Shown: positions 10,236 through 21,673, numbered from the stretch's first letter. The stretch is 64,000 nt of DNA from an uncultured Polaribacter sp. (GCF_947503875.1 NZ_CANNFH010000007.1:116811-180810); one strand, 5' to 3'. Made by a program: numbers and translations. The notes: generated by a model not told the origin, from the sequence alone.

Positions 10236-11306
10236 TTGAAATTTAAAGCTTTATACATATTCCTTTTTAGCACCATAATTTGCAGTGCACAAGCCTTTAG
10301 AAATTATTCTAACGAATTTTTAAATATTGGGGTAGATGCTGCTGCACTTGGAATGAGCAAAGCAGTAGTAGCCTCTACAAATAATGTAAATGCTATTTAT
10401 TGGAATCCTGCTGGTTTGGTGGGTATAGAAGATTATGAAGGTTCTGTAATGCATGCCTCCTATTTTGCAGGTATTGCTAATTTTAATCATGCTGCTTTTG
10501 CAATGCCAATAGATAAAGAAAGTGCCTTAGGTATTTCTATCATTCGTTTTGGTGTAGATGATATTTTAAATACAACAGAATTAATTGATGCAGAAGGAAA
10601 CATAGATTTTAATAGAATTAGTTTGTTTTCTGCAGCAGATTACGCTTTTAATTTTTCTTATGCTAGAAACCTTATTTTTAAAGACTTAAAATTTGGTATG
10701 AATGCAAAAGTTATCAGAAGAACCATTGGTAATTTTGCTTCTTCTTGGGGTGTTGGTTTTGATGCAGGTATACAGTTTGAAAGAAAAGGTTGGATGTTTG
10801 GACTTATGGTTAGAGATATTACAACCACCTACAATACATGGACAGTTAATGAAAATGAATTTGAAAAAATAAGAAATGCCATTCCTGGCCAAAATCAAGA
10901 GTTACCAGAAACTACAGAAATTACCAAACCTAAGATGCAATTAGGCGCTGCAAAGGTGTTCAGAATTGGTAGATTTATGAATTTACTTACAGAAATTGAT
11001 TTAAATGCGCGCTTTGCAAGAACAAATGATGTAATTTCTACTAATTTTGTAAGTATAGATCCTGCTTTAGGCTTTCAATTAGATTATGAAAATATGGTAT
11101 ATTTAAGAGCTGGAGTTGGTAATTTTCAAAACACAACAGAATTTGACAACAGTACATCTCTCTCTTTACAGCCAAATTTAGGTATTGGCTTTAATTACAA
11201 AGGCATTCAAATAGATTATGCCCTTAGTAATATTGGTAGCGTTGGCAATGCCTTATATTCTAACATATTTTCAGTTACATTTGATTATTCTTTTTTTAGA
11301 CTTTAA
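10236..11306 (+). CDS. PorV/PorQ-like outer-membrane beta-barrel protein
   Basis: ALGMSKAVVASTNNVNAIYWNPAGL motif; TTG start. Confidence 0.75.
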   Translation: MKFKALYIFLFSTIICSAQAFRNYSNEFLNIGVDAAALGMSKAVVASTNNVNAIYWNPAGLVGIEDYEGSVMHASYFAGIANFNHAAFAMPIDKESALGISIIRFGVDDILNTTELIDAEGNIDFNRISLFSAADYAFNFSYARNLIFKDLKFGMNAKVIRRTIGNFASSWGVGFDAGIQFERKGWMFGLMVRDITTTYNTWTVNENEFEKIRNAIPGQNQELPETTEITKPKMQLGAAKVFRIGRFMNLLTEIDLNARFARTNDVISTNFVSIDPALGFQLDYENMVYLRAGVGNFQNTTEFDNSTSLSLQPNLGIGFNYKGIQIDYALSNIGSVGNALYSNIFSVTFDYSFFRL

Positions 11307-11322
11307 AAAACAGTACTAAACA

Positions 11323-12498
11323 ATGACAAAAAAGTACTTTCTTTTATTTTTTAGTATCTTTCTTTTAAACAGTTTTTTTGCACAAATAAAACTTTCTGAA
11401 ACTGCAGAAATCGGTATTATTACTGCAGGTCCTGGCAAAGCTTTGTATGAAAAATTTGGGCACTCTGCCATACGTATTAAAGATCCTGCAATAGGTTTAG
11501 ACGTTATTTACAATTACGGTATTTTCGATTTCAATCAACCCAATTTTTACACCAATTTTGCACAAGGTAAAATGTACTATTTATTGGCGAAATACGACTT
11601 TAAATATTTTTTAAACAGTTATAGACACGATAAACGCTGGGTAAAACAACAAGTTTTAAACGTTAGTCAGAAAGAAAAACAAGCATTTTTTAACTATTTA
11701 GAAAAAAATACTTTAAAAGAAAATGCCACGTATTTGTATGATCCTTTTTTTAACAACTGCGCCACCAAATTAAGAGACATCACCAAAATAGCTTTCCAAA
11801 ATAAAATAGACTTCAACCCTAAAACAATACCAGAAAAACAATCTTTACGGTTTTTAATGAACAAAGAATTACATTGGAATTCTTGGGGTAATTTTGGTAT
11901 CAACCTTATTGCAGGTACAATTTTAGATAAGGAAAGAAAGATAACGGAATATATGTACTTACCAGATTATGTGCATGCATTGTTTAAAGAGGGCAAAATT
12001 TTAGGAAATACAAAAAATCAAAATTTAGTAAAACGAGAGGATGTTCTTTTAGATTACAAAGAAAATACTGAAAGCTTCTCAATTTTTAGTCCCGTTGTAA
12101 TTTTTTCTGCCCTATTTATATTTGTACTATGGACTACCTTCAGAAATAAACAGACGAATCAGCGGAATAAATACTTAGATTTTATACTACTATTTACAAA
12201 CGGCCTCCTTGGCTTTTTTCTATTATATCTATGGCTTTTTTCATCACATATAACAGCACCAAACAATTTTAATATTTTATGGGCATTTGCTCCAAATTTG
12301 TTTATTGCTTTTTTAACCTTGCAAAAAACTCCGAAAAAATGGTTACCATTTTATTTTAAAGGACTTGTAGTTTTACTTGTTTGTGTTGGTTTGCTATGGA
12401 TTTTGAACATTCAAGTTTTCGCCCTCACTAACATTCCTATCTTATTACTAATTTTTGTAAGGTATTTGTACCTATCTAAACATTACTATCCTTTATAA
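11323..12498 (+). CDS. DUF4105/Lnb-type N-terminal domain membrane protein
   Basis: GPGKALYEKFGHSAIRIKDP...YNYGIFDF and FNNCATKLRDI motifs, C-terminal TM helices. Confidence 0.8.
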   Translation: MTKKYFLLFFSIFLLNSFFAQIKLSETAEIGIITAGPGKALYEKFGHSAIRIKDPAIGLDVIYNYGIFDFNQPNFYTNFAQGKMYYLLAKYDFKYFLNSYRHDKRWVKQQVLNVSQKEKQAFFNYLEKNTLKENATYLYDPFFNNCATKLRDITKIAFQNKIDFNPKTIPEKQSLRFLMNKELHWNSWGNFGINLIAGTILDKERKITEYMYLPDYVHALFKEGKILGNTKNQNLVKREDVLLDYKENTESFSIFSPVVIFSALFIFVLWTTFRNKQTNQRNKYLDFILLFTNGLLGFFLLYLWLFSSHITAPNNFNILWAFAPNLFIAFLTLQKTPKKWLPFYFKGLVVLLVCVGLLWILNIQVFALTNIPILLLIFVRYLYLSKHYYPL

Positions 12499-13862
12499 AA
12501 TAAAACGATAGTTATGGTTTTCATTAAGATTTTAAAATCTAAAAATGTATTGCGCTCTTTAATGTAGTACAAGTCGTACATCAATTTTGTCTCTTGCTCG
12601 GCAATGGTTTTGGCATAAGGGTAATTTACTTGCGCCCATCCTGTTAATCCTGGCCTAACTACATGTCTTATTGTATAAAACGGAATTTTCTCTTCCAAAT
12701 CCTTTACAAACTCAGGTCTTTCTGGCCTTGGACCAATAATACTCATTTCTCCTTTTAAAATATTAAAAAACTGAGGTACTTCATCTACACGAGTATTTCT
12801 TAAAAATTTTCCAAAGGTGGTTATTCTATTGTCATTTTGTTGTGCCCAAACTGCACCATTACGTTCTGCATTTTGAACCATAGAGCGTAACTTAAATATT
12901 TTAAAACAATTGCCATTCTGCCCTACTCTTGTTTGCGTGTAAAACAAAGGACCTCTATTCCCAAATAAATTACCAATACTAATAAGTGGACTCAAACATA
13001 AAAACACAAAAAGACCAAATACTGCAACTAAGATATCTACAAAGCGCAAACCAAACAAATATAATCTACTGGTATTATTTTTACTAAAATTTAAATATTC
13101 ATAAAAATTAGCAGCTAAATAGTCTTTAGGTACCCTGTTATTAATTTCCTCATAAAAATTAGAGTAACTAACAATATTAATCCCTTTTTTAAAAAAAAGA
13201 ATGAGCTCTTTATTTAAATTATTTATAAAGTCTTTTTCTAAACCTATTCTAGAAATCACCAATTCATTTACTGGCAAACAGTTCAAAGAATCTGATATTT
13301 TTGTAGTTGCTAAGTTTTTAAAACCGGGCACACCTTCTATTTTTTTATCTGTGTAATATGCAATTAAATTATGAATATGGTCTTCATATACTGCACGAAC
13401 CATTTCTTCTATGCGCTCTTTTTTACCTACAAATATTATGGTTTTAAAATATTTTGGCGAAAAAACAAAGGCAATATAAATAAACCTCCAGATAATTACA
13501 GGTACTGTTATGGCCAAGAAAAAATAGACAATTTGTAGACGGTTTGTTGGTAGAACAGGAGAGATATAAGGCGTAAAAATATAAAATACTACCGTAGCAA
13601 AGGTAGTTACCACAATACTTCTAATTACCAAATACCTGTTATTAGAAATCTTTAAATTAAAAAGTTGAAATATTTCTCCAAAAATTAAGTAGTACGCTGC
13701 TAAAAGTAACAGCCAACGAAATATGTATGCATTATAAAAACTAAGATAACTAAACTTAAAGAATTCAAAAGACACGAATAAACCTAAAATAATAGCAAAC
13801 ACATCTATTAGACGTAAAAAAAACTTACGCTCAGAAATGTTAAAATTATATTTTTTATTCAT
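12486..13862 (-). CDS. Exopolysaccharide polyprenyl glycosylphosphotransferase (WcaJ/WbaP type)
   Basis: KIFKLRSMVQNAERNGAVWAQQNDNRITTFGKFLRNTRVDEVPQFFNILKGEMSIIGPRPERPEF. Confidence 0.93.
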   Translation of the reverse strand: MNKKYNFNISERKFFLRLIDVFAIILGLFVSFEFFKFSYLSFYNAYIFRWLLLLAAYYLIFGEIFQLFNLKISNNRYLVIRSIVVTTFATVVFYIFTPYISPVLPTNRLQIVYFFLAITVPVIIWRFIYIAFVFSPKYFKTIIFVGKKERIEEMVRAVYEDHIHNLIAYYTDKKIEGVPGFKNLATTKISDSLNCLPVNELVISRIGLEKDFINNLNKELILFFKKGINIVSYSNFYEEINNRVPKDYLAANFYEYLNFSKNNTSRLYLFGLRFVDILVAVFGLFVFLCLSPLISIGNLFGNRGPLFYTQTRVGQNGNCFKIFKLRSMVQNAERNGAVWAQQNDNRITTFGKFLRNTRVDEVPQFFNILKGEMSIIGPRPERPEFVKDLEEKIPFYTIRHVVRPGLTGWAQVNYPYAKTIAEQETKLMYDLYYIKERNTFLDFKILMKTITIVLFYKG

Positions 13863-13931
13863 GATAAACCTTTTCTGCTAAAACCTAATTAAAAGGACAC
13901 TTTCCCAAAAATAGGTTAATATGAGGTGGTT

Positions 13932-15143
13932 TTAAAATATTTTTTCATATAAATTACTTAAATAACTATAGCTGTGGTATTTTTTTATGAAATCATAGCC
14001 TTTTAAGCCCAAATCTTTTCTTTCTTTTTCAGTCATTTGATACAGCTTATCTATCCCTTTAACTATAGCATCAGAAGATTCTGGAGCTACTATAATACCA
14101 CAACCAGATAATTCTACTTGATCTTTTATTAATTCTGAAGACACTAAAATAGGTTTTTTAGCAAGCATATAGTCAAAATATTTGTTGTAAGAAACCCCAT
14201 AATGATAAAGTTCAGATTTATACCTACTTACATAACAAACATCAAAATAATATAATATCGCTTGTACTTTAGCTTTACTTACTTTTCTTAAAAAGGTAAT
14301 ATTCTTAGCGTTTTCAACTTTCTTTTTTAAAGATTCTTTCAAGTAACCATCTCCAACTATTACAAAATGTATATTCGTATTTGTTTTCATTACTACTGAA
14401 GCTTGCACAAAAAACTCCATTGCATTTGCTAATCCTATAGTACCCGTATACCCAACAATAAATTTATGTTTAGGTATTAAGTTAACTATTTCTTTTTCTA
14501 AGTTTGTTTTTTCTGCTAAAGATTCATCAAAACCATTAGGGATGTACTTCACATTAACCTTATTTTTAGCTACAGTACTAATATATTCTTTTGTATTTGG
14601 TAATAATGAAACTACTTCATCAGCTTTATTATAGGCATATTTTTCAAAAAAACTTAAAAATTGTATAAACGCGTGCTTTTTTGAATATCCTTTTAAATGT
14701 ATAGGAGTTAAAGGCCACAAATCTCTAACTTCAAAAATTAACTTTACATTTTTATATTTTTTTCTAAAAAACACACCATTTATAATGGGAAACATAGGCA
14801 TTGAAGAAACCAAAATTATATCTGGTTTCTCAATAATAGTTGTATTTAAAAAAAATAATTTTAAGGTAAAAATGAAGTTACTAATAATTTTATAAAATCC
14901 TGTATTGGAATATTTAGGTGTTTTAATCCAATAAAAATCAATACCTTTTTTTATGTTTTCTTTGGTATACCATTTATTAGACAAATTAGGTTGTTTTATA
15001 AACAGATGATTATAAGACCCAGAAATAATTTTAATTTTATACCCTTTTTCTACCCACTTTTTACTTAAAAAAAAATGCCTTTCTCCCCAACCAGACTCTA
15101 AATTTCCTGCCGTTTGATTAATTACCCAAATTACTTTAGCCAT
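13932..15143 (-). CDS. Glycosyltransferase family 4 (WbuB-like)
   Basis: FEVRDLWPLTPIHLKGY, IPNGFDE, VGYTGTIGLANAMEFF. Confidence 0.88.
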   Translation of the reverse strand: MAKVIWVINQTAGNLESGWGERHFFLSKKWVEKGYKIKIISGSYNHLFIKQPNLSNKWYTKENIKKGIDFYWIKTPKYSNTGFYKIISNFIFTLKLFFLNTTIIEKPDIILVSSMPMFPIINGVFFRKKYKNVKLIFEVRDLWPLTPIHLKGYSKKHAFIQFLSFFEKYAYNKADEVVSLLPNTKEYISTVAKNKVNVKYIPNGFDESLAEKTNLEKEIVNLIPKHKFIVGYTGTIGLANAMEFFVQASVVMKTNTNIHFVIVGDGYLKESLKKKVENAKNITFLRKVSKAKVQAILYYFDVCYVSRYKSELYHYGVSYNKYFDYMLAKKPILVSSELIKDQVELSGCGIIVAPESSDAIVKGIDKLYQMTEKERKDLGLKGYDFIKKYHSYSYLSNLYEKIF

Positions 15144-16557
15144 TTGTTATGTTATTTATAACGGCTCTAAATTTACCATTTTTGTTTTTCGGAACATCTT
15201 TTAAATAAATAAATTTAACCTCGATATTATCTCCAATTTGATTTTCTAAACGACTTTTAATAATATTTTCAGAAGATTTAGCGTAGGTGTTTTCTACAAC
15301 TAAATTAATACGAAAGTTTTCAATTTCCTCTTGTATAATTTGACCTAACATTAAGCCTTTAATTTCTAAAAATAAACTATGAAACCTATTAATTTCTCGT
15401 CCGTCTTTAGTAAAAACACAATCTTCTATCCTACCATTTATTTCTAAAATAGACGGCATATTTAGTTCTGAAACAGTATTTTGATTTATATTTTTAGTAG
15501 CTCTATCTCCTATTCTATACCTAATTAAAGGCTGATCAAAATTTAATAAGCCAGTTAATAAAACTTCCCCTTCCTTTCCATTTTCTACAGCATTTCCTTG
15601 TTTATCTACTAGCTCTAATACACCTGTATCTGGGCTAAAAAGAAAATCACCAAACCTATTTTGTGATACTAAACCGCAAGCTTCCATTCCACTATAAGTA
15701 TCAAATGTTTTACAACCGTAGACTTTTTCTAAAATCTTTCTCATACTATCAGTCAATTTCTCACTAGAAGTGATTACTGCTTTTAGCTTTGGAATATTAA
15801 TTTTATGCTCTAAAAATAATTTTGCCAAATAGTAATTACTCATTGCATACCCTACCATGTATTCAACTTTATTATCTATAATACCTTTTGCATAATTAGC
15901 CACTGTTTTATTGTTAATGTGATAAGCAGAAAAATAAGTTTGTTGTTCGGCTTTATTTATTCTGAAATATGGCGGTTTGGATTTAGTATCTCCAATTACT
16001 TTTCTTCCACCTATCATTCCTCTTGGTGTTTCCGCAGAAACTCCTGCCCAATTTAAAACCCTTGCCTCATAGGCAGCAAACCATTTTTGATGTGTTTTTT
16101 TAGAAAAATAAATACTTACTGGTGTTCCTGTACTTCCACTACTAAAAAGAAATTTCCCTTTCTCTTTTTCTTTTTCTTTTGATAATAATGTTGTTGTACC
16201 AAACTTTCTCAAGTCTTCCTTTTCTAAATAAGGCAAATTAGGTAAATCGGAAAGTTTAAAATTTGTAAAATCTTCTAAACTAAAACCAGCTTTGCTATAT
16301 TTATCGTGATAAAAAGGAACATTTTTAAAGGCATTAATTAATAATTTTCTAAGTTCTTTTTCTTGATAATTTTCCCATTCTAAATGGGTAAAACTTTCAC
16401 GCTCTTTAAATTTTAGTACTTCTCTTTTAAAAGTAGCTCCAAGTCTTCTGTTTTTCCAATAAAAACCATACATAGTAATGGCAAAATTTTGCAATTGCAT
16501 TGGTAAACCATGATACATTTTATTTAAAAAGTTCATTATTTTAAGATTTCTTTCCAA
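15136..16557 (-). CDS. Phenylacetate-CoA ligase/CapK-like adenylate-forming protein
   Basis: FSSGSTGTPVSIYFSK and YSGMEACG motifs, RYRIGDRA. Confidence 0.85.
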   Translation of the reverse strand: MERNLKIMNFLNKMYHGLPMQLQNFAITMYGFYWKNRRLGATFKREVLKFKERESFTHLEWENYQEKELRKLLINAFKNVPFYHDKYSKAGFSLEDFTNFKLSDLPNLPYLEKEDLRKFGTTTLLSKEKEKEKGKFLFSSGSTGTPVSIYFSKKTHQKWFAAYEARVLNWAGVSAETPRGMIGGRKVIGDTKSKPPYFRINKAEQQTYFSAYHINNKTVANYAKGIIDNKVEYMVGYAMSNYYLAKLFLEHKINIPKLKAVITSSEKLTDSMRKILEKVYGCKTFDTYSGMEACGLVSQNRFGDFLFSPDTGVLELVDKQGNAVENGKEGEVLLTGLLNFDQPLIRYRIGDRATKNINQNTVSELNMPSILEINGRIEDCVFTKDGREINRFHSLFLEIKGLMLGQIIQEEIENFRINLVVENTYAKSSENIIKSRLENQIGDNIEVKFIYLKDVPKNKNGKFRAVINNITNG

Positions 16558-17549
16558 GTATTTATAATTATACTACTATCAAAGGTTTCTACCTTTTGCC
16601 TTGCTTTAAATGGTATATTTTTAAATTCTCCTTCCAAAATTCTAACGATGGCTAAAGTCATCTCTTTGTAATTTTCTGGTGCAACCAATAGTGCATCTTT
16701 TTTATCTTCCAATAAATAAGGAATACCTCCAACATTTGTACTTACAACTGGTAATCCTAATGCCATAGCCTCCATAACACTAATTGGAGTATTGTCAAAA
16801 TTGGTGGTGTTTATAAAAACATCATAGTCAGCTGCTTTTTTATGCCATGCCTCTTTTATAAGAACTCCTGTAAACACTACCTTATCCTTTAAATTATATT
16901 TTTCTACTAAATTCAAACAATTTTCATAGGTCCCATCTACAATTGGGCCAACCATACATAATGTTGCCTTCGGATATTCTTGCAGTAAAGTATGCAAAAC
17001 TTCTATAGCCATTGTTGGGTTATATATTTTTTTAAACGCCCTTACCCATAATAATTTTGGCTGTATATTTTCTCGCTTTTTAAATGTATAGTTTTCAATC
17101 TCAATAATGTTTGGAATAAATTTTACCTGATACCCTTGTTTTTCAAATGCCGATTTTAAATAATGAGATGGCGCAATATTGTAATATGCATTATCAAATA
17201 TTAATTTAGAAAAGAAAGTACTTTTTTTTATTCTGTTTGGCAAATTACCTCCATGCAATATGGGTATGTATTTTATATTGCATAATCTTGCCATTTGCGA
17301 AGTACACAAAGCATAGTAAAAATTAGTGCTGCTAAACGTATCTATTAAAATATAGCTTACTTTTTTTCTATACTTTAAAACGGCAAAACACATCTCTAAA
17401 AGTCTAATTATTCTATTGCTTTTGTCAGAACTAATAAAAATAGGATATCCCTCTTCTTTCAACAAATTACTTAATAACGTAAGTGTGGAATTGTATTTTG
17501 TCTTTTGGGTAAGATTATTTCCAATATAAAGCAAATTAGGCCTCTTCAT
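16536..17549 (-). CDS. Glycosyltransferase family 4
   Basis: PILHGGNLPNR, SVMEAMALGLPVVSTNVGGIPYLLEDKKDALLV. Confidence 0.9.
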   Translation of the reverse strand: MKRPNLLYIGNNLTQKTKYNSTLTLLSNLLKEEGYPIFISSDKSNRIIRLLEMCFAVLKYRKKVSYILIDTFSSTNFYYALCTSQMARLCNIKYIPILHGGNLPNRIKKSTFFSKLIFDNAYYNIAPSHYLKSAFEKQGYQVKFIPNIIEIENYTFKKRENIQPKLLWVRAFKKIYNPTMAIEVLHTLLQEYPKATLCMVGPIVDGTYENCLNLVEKYNLKDKVVFTGVLIKEAWHKKAADYDVFINTTNFDNTPISVMEAMALGLPVVSTNVGGIPYLLEDKKDALLVAPENYKEMTLAIVRILEGEFKNIPFKARQKVETFDSSIIINTWKEILK

Positions 17550-18861
17550 AGTCTGTAATTTTAACTAAACTTAAGGCATAAACAAAACCAGGTATGGCAA
17601 TTCGCATGGCAGAATGATTAATGGTTAAAAACCACATTAAATAAAACGAAATTACAAATGCTTTTTGATAAAAATTCCCCCGGAAAAAATTAAACAAAGG
17701 AACGATTAATAGTAAAATTAAAAGTAAAAACCCAATAAGACCATGCTCTTCCAATAAACGTCCTATTTCATTATGTGAGGCTGCTGTTATTTTTCCAATA
17801 CTTTTTTGTCGTTCGTATTTTCCATTACCTACTCCAATACCTAAAGGGTATTCTAAAAAATTATCAAACTGTACTTGTATAATATCTAAACGCCCGCTAG
17901 TAATGTCTTCCTTTACTCCTATTTTGTTTTTACCTGCATATCTATTGTCCAACATTCCACCAGTAATATTAGAAGTATACAACCAAATGGCTGTTAAAAA
18001 GAAACCTCCAATAAAAATATATTTTATAAGTATTGAAAAGGAAACTTTTTTATACAAGCTGTAAAAAAATAAAAAAAGCGCAATAGAAATGATTGCTGTT
18101 AGAATTCCTCCTCTAGAAAACGTTAATAAACCTCTATAAGAGAAATAGATTAAAAAAAGCGCATCTAGGAACAAGTAACCTGAAAGTTTTGTTTTAGAGG
18201 CTATAAAAACGACTAAAATAAACATACCCAAACCAATTGCGGTGGCTACTTGGTTAGGGCCAAAACCACCTGAAGTTGCAAAATTTGCTTCTGAATTGAA
18301 TACAATTTCTTTTAAATCTGGGGTTTTAAAATACATATAGGTTACCATGGAAAACAATGGTAATAACATAAAAAAAAGTGCATTTGAAAATTCCAGTTTA
18401 GTAATCGATCTTTTATAAAAATAGATTGCAGCGATTCCTAAACCTATTGGACCACTCAAATTAAATAAAATAGCTTTCCTTAAAGACTCTCCCTCTGGCA
18501 CTTGGGTAAAAACAATACCTATTAACAACATTAGAATAAAAAAAATGTATTGAACAGCAAAAACTTGTTTAAATTTCCCGAAAAAGACACCTAACATTAA
18601 AAATAAAATCACACTGTACTTCCCTGTTTCATAGAGTATAAAACCATTAGTCATTCTTAAGAATACCTCAGCGCCTGTAATATAAGCGGCCAGCATAAAA
18701 GCTTCTTCACTTTTGTTTTGAGACTGATAGATTAGTAAAATTGGAATTACAACCACTATAAAACCATACAACTTTGGAAATACAGGTAATGTACCTAAAA
18801 AACCAAAGAGAATATGAATCGCAATAAACTGTAATTTATTATTTAAGATTTTCTCTATCAA
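17536..18861 (-). CDS. O-antigen ligase/polymerase-like membrane protein
   Basis: Many TM helices; ASHNEIGRLLEEHGLIGFLLL motif typical of the Wzy_C/O-antigen ligase group. Confidence 0.8.
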   Translation of the reverse strand: MIEKILNNKLQFIAIHILFGFLGTLPVFPKLYGFIVVVIPILLIYQSQNKSEEAFMLAAYITGAEVFLRMTNGFILYETGKYSVILFLMLGVFFGKFKQVFAVQYIFFILMLLIGIVFTQVPEGESLRKAILFNLSGPIGLGIAAIYFYKRSITKLEFSNALFFMLLPLFSMVTYMYFKTPDLKEIVFNSEANFATSGGFGPNQVATAIGLGMFILVVFIASKTKLSGYLFLDALFLIYFSYRGLLTFSRGGILTAIISIALFLFFYSLYKKVSFSILIKYIFIGGFFLTAIWLYTSNITGGMLDNRYAGKNKIGVKEDITSGRLDIIQVQFDNFLEYPLGIGVGNGKYERQKSIGKITAASHNEIGRLLEEHGLIGFLLLILLLIVPLFNFFRGNFYQKAFVISFYLMWFLTINHSAMRIAIPGFVYALSLVKITDYEEA

Positions 18862-19939
18862 ACGAAAAAGTATAAATGTTAATTAAGTTTTCTATAAAAT
18901 TTTCTTTCGAATAATTTTCTTTAACTGTGTTGTGTAAATTTTCTGCAAACATTAAAGCTTTATCCTTAGAAGATGCTAAACTTTTTAATTTGCTAGCCAA
19001 AGCAATTGCATCTTTGGTCTCCACTACATAACCCAATTTATTATTTTGAACTACTGCATTACACTGCCCTACATTAGTTACAATAACCGGTAATTTTGCC
19101 AAACCATATTCTAACAAAGCCAAAGGTAATCCCTCAAATTTAGAGGATAGTACACCAATATTTGACTGACTTAAAATAGACTCAATATCAGTACAACTGC
19201 CATATGCAAAAACAGTATTATTTAACTTCAATTCTTTTATCAAATTGAAAACCTTATCTGAATACTCATCATTATAATATTTTCCAATCAAATGTAAGGA
19301 CCAATCTTGATGATCTAAACTAAAATTGGCAAATGCTTTTATTAATGTCTCATGATCTTTTTCTTCTCTAAAACTAGCCAAATGTACAATTCGTTTGCCA
19401 TTTTCTCCTTTTAAAGTCGTTGTTTTTTTTACTTTTTGAAAAATTACAAAATTAGTTAAATAAAATACTTTTTTACAATACAATTGAAGTGCTACCCACT
19501 CTTTTAAATCTTTACTTACGGTTATTACAGCTGCAAAAAATAACGATTCTATTTTTAAAAAAAACAGTTGTAAACCTGATAAATTTAAATTTTTACCGTA
19601 GTGATTATGCCAAATCACTTTAATTTTTGGACAAACAATCTTAATACACATTACTAAAAAAGAAGAAGTGCCATGCGCATGCAATACAGTAATATTATTT
19701 TGTTTTAAAAATGTTCGTAGTCTAAAAAGGGCTCTGAAATCAACTATTTTAGCTCTTTTTAAAAACAAATAACCAACATCATCTTTTAAATTAATTTTTA
19801 AAGCGCCTTCTGCTCTTGTTGCACATAAAAAAGAACGCACATCATTAGCTGCCAGTTCATTTGCAATATTAACCGCTAAATTTTCTGCCCCACCAATATG
19901 CAAAGAATCAATTATTTGTAAAACACCTATTTTTTTCAC
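18839..19939 (-). CDS. Glycosyltransferase family 4
   Basis: LHIGGAENLAVNIANEL, SSKFEGLPLALLEYGLAKLPVIVTNVGQ. Confidence 0.88.
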   Translation of the reverse strand: MKKIGVLQIIDSLHIGGAENLAVNIANELAANDVRSFLCATRAEGALKINLKDDVGYLFLKRAKIVDFRALFRLRTFLKQNNITVLHAHGTSSFLVMCIKIVCPKIKVIWHNHYGKNLNLSGLQLFFLKIESLFFAAVITVSKDLKEWVALQLYCKKVFYLTNFVIFQKVKKTTTLKGENGKRIVHLASFREEKDHETLIKAFANFSLDHQDWSLHLIGKYYNDEYSDKVFNLIKELKLNNTVFAYGSCTDIESILSQSNIGVLSSKFEGLPLALLEYGLAKLPVIVTNVGQCNAVVQNNKLGYVVETKDAIALASKLKSLASSKDKALMFAENLHNTVKENYSKENFIENLINIYTFSFDRENLK

Positions 19940-21054
19940 TAAGCTAAAAGTTTTTTTATTTCAGCTTCAAACTTTTCTAAGGTATATTGCTGAGACCAAT
20001 TGGCTGCTTTTACCACTTGTTCTTGATATATTTTAGGGTTTGCTAAATAATTAGCCACAATAGCGCTTACTTCTTTTGCAGTAACTTCCGCAGAAACCAA
20101 AGTACCTCTTTTACCGTGGTCTAGCATATCTGCAACACAGGATACATTAGAAGCTATGGGCAAACATTTCCAAAACATGGCCTCTGCCACTACTTTCGGC
20201 CAACCTTCAGATTTTGAAATAAAAAGCAAAAAATGAGAATTATTATAGGCTTTTTTAACGGCTGCTTTAGAAGTATTGCCGTGTAAAAAAACAGAATTCT
20301 CCATCTTGTTTGTAGCAATATATTGTTGTACTTTACTAAATTCAACACCATCACCGTACATATTTAAAATAACATTAAAACCTTTATCTTTTAAATCTTC
20401 AAGAGTTTTAACGGCAAGCATAGGTTGTTTCCCTCTAGAAAAATTACCTACAAAAATTAAATTTATGGTTTGCGAAATATCCTTAATACCAAGTTTTTCT
20501 ATTTCTTCTTCTTTGTATGATGCTGTAAAAAAAGGAATGATATTTTTAGATTGATTTTCCCATTTTCCATATACCAACACTTTACAATTTTTAGTTAAAA
20601 AAGTATTGCTTAAAATCCATTTTTGTAATCTATAACTTAGCGGTTGTTTACTTCTAGGATCCCAATTACCCGCATATTTTACTGTTTTAGGCTTAGAAGG
20701 AAAGAATATTTGTACAAAACATGCTAACAATCCAATACTACCAGGTATTCTTAAATGAATATGGTCTGCCTTGTACATATTTATAAAAATTTTATAAAAA
20801 ATATTAGGTAAGAATACTAATGTTTTAATTATTTCAATATTGGAAACTAAAGATACAGCTGGTATAGAGGAAACTTTTAATTTAGTTTTAAAAGAATCTA
20901 CCAGTAATTTCTTTTTATACTTTGTTGGAGAAACAATAGTTGTTGTAGTAACATTATGAGTCCATAAATTAATTTCATTCACATAAGGAGCATATGAATA
21001 AAATTTGCCTTCTTTATATAAGGTTGGCGCGTCAGATATAATTAAAAATTTCAT
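19939..21054 (-). CDS. Glycosyltransferase family 4
   Basis: FVGNFSRGKQPMLAVKTL, ISKSEGWPKVVAEAMFWKCLPIAS. Confidence 0.87.
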   Translation of the reverse strand: MKFLIISDAPTLYKEGKFYSYAPYVNEINLWTHNVTTTTIVSPTKYKKKLLVDSFKTKLKVSSIPAVSLVSNIEIIKTLVFLPNIFYKIFINMYKADHIHLRIPGSIGLLACFVQIFFPSKPKTVKYAGNWDPRSKQPLSYRLQKWILSNTFLTKNCKVLVYGKWENQSKNIIPFFTASYKEEEIEKLGIKDISQTINLIFVGNFSRGKQPMLAVKTLEDLKDKGFNVILNMYGDGVEFSKVQQYIATNKMENSVFLHGNTSKAAVKKAYNNSHFLLFISKSEGWPKVVAEAMFWKCLPIASNVSCVADMLDHGKRGTLVSAEVTAKEVSAIVANYLANPKIYQEQVVKAANWSQQYTLEKFEAEIKKLLA

Positions 21055-21599
21055 TAAATATAGCTTTTAGAGCCTAATTTATTAATAACTTTTGCCGGTA
21101 CACCCAAAACAGTTGCATTATTTTCAATTGATTGTATTACCAAAGAGTTTGCAGCAATTGTACAGTTATTACCAACAACTATTTTACCGGCAATTACAGC
21201 ATTCGCACCAATGTAAGTATTATTACCAATTACAGGAACTCCTCTTTTTTCTCCTCTACCACTAACACCAATAGTTACTCCTTGAGAAATATTACAATTA
21301 TTACCAATAACAGTATTAGCATTTAAAATAATACCACCAAAATGTCCAATATAAAAAGAATGACCTATTTTACAAGAATAAGGTATTGAAATACCAGTAA
21401 CAATTTCTATATATTTTTGAAAAATTACAGCAATTAATAAAAGTGGCTTTTTAAAAATTATGGGTAATTTACTTTTAAATATATAATTAGAAATTCTATA
21501 AACAATAATTGCCCAAAGTCCTTGAGTTGTTATAATTAAAACTAAAGACGATTTACCACTATATTGCTTATATTTAAAAAGATCTGATTTAAAAAACAT
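21054..21599 (-). CDS. Serine acetyltransferase-like hexapeptide O-acetyltransferase
   Basis: Hexapeptide repeats, IGHFGGIILNANTVIGNNCNISQGVTIG. Confidence 0.85.
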   Translation of the reverse strand: MFFKSDLFKYKQYSGKSSLVLIITTQGLWAIIVYRISNYIFKSKLPIIFKKPLLLIAVIFQKYIEIVTGISIPYSCKIGHSFYIGHFGGIILNANTVIGNNCNISQGVTIGVSGRGEKRGVPVIGNNTYIGANAVIAGKIVVGNNCTIAANSLVIQSIENNATVLGVPAKVINKLGSKSYI

Positions 21600-21673
21600 G
21601 ATAATATTAAAAGATGAAGTAAAAATAAACTATAATATTCCAATTCAAACGCCAATTACAATTTTTAATAAAA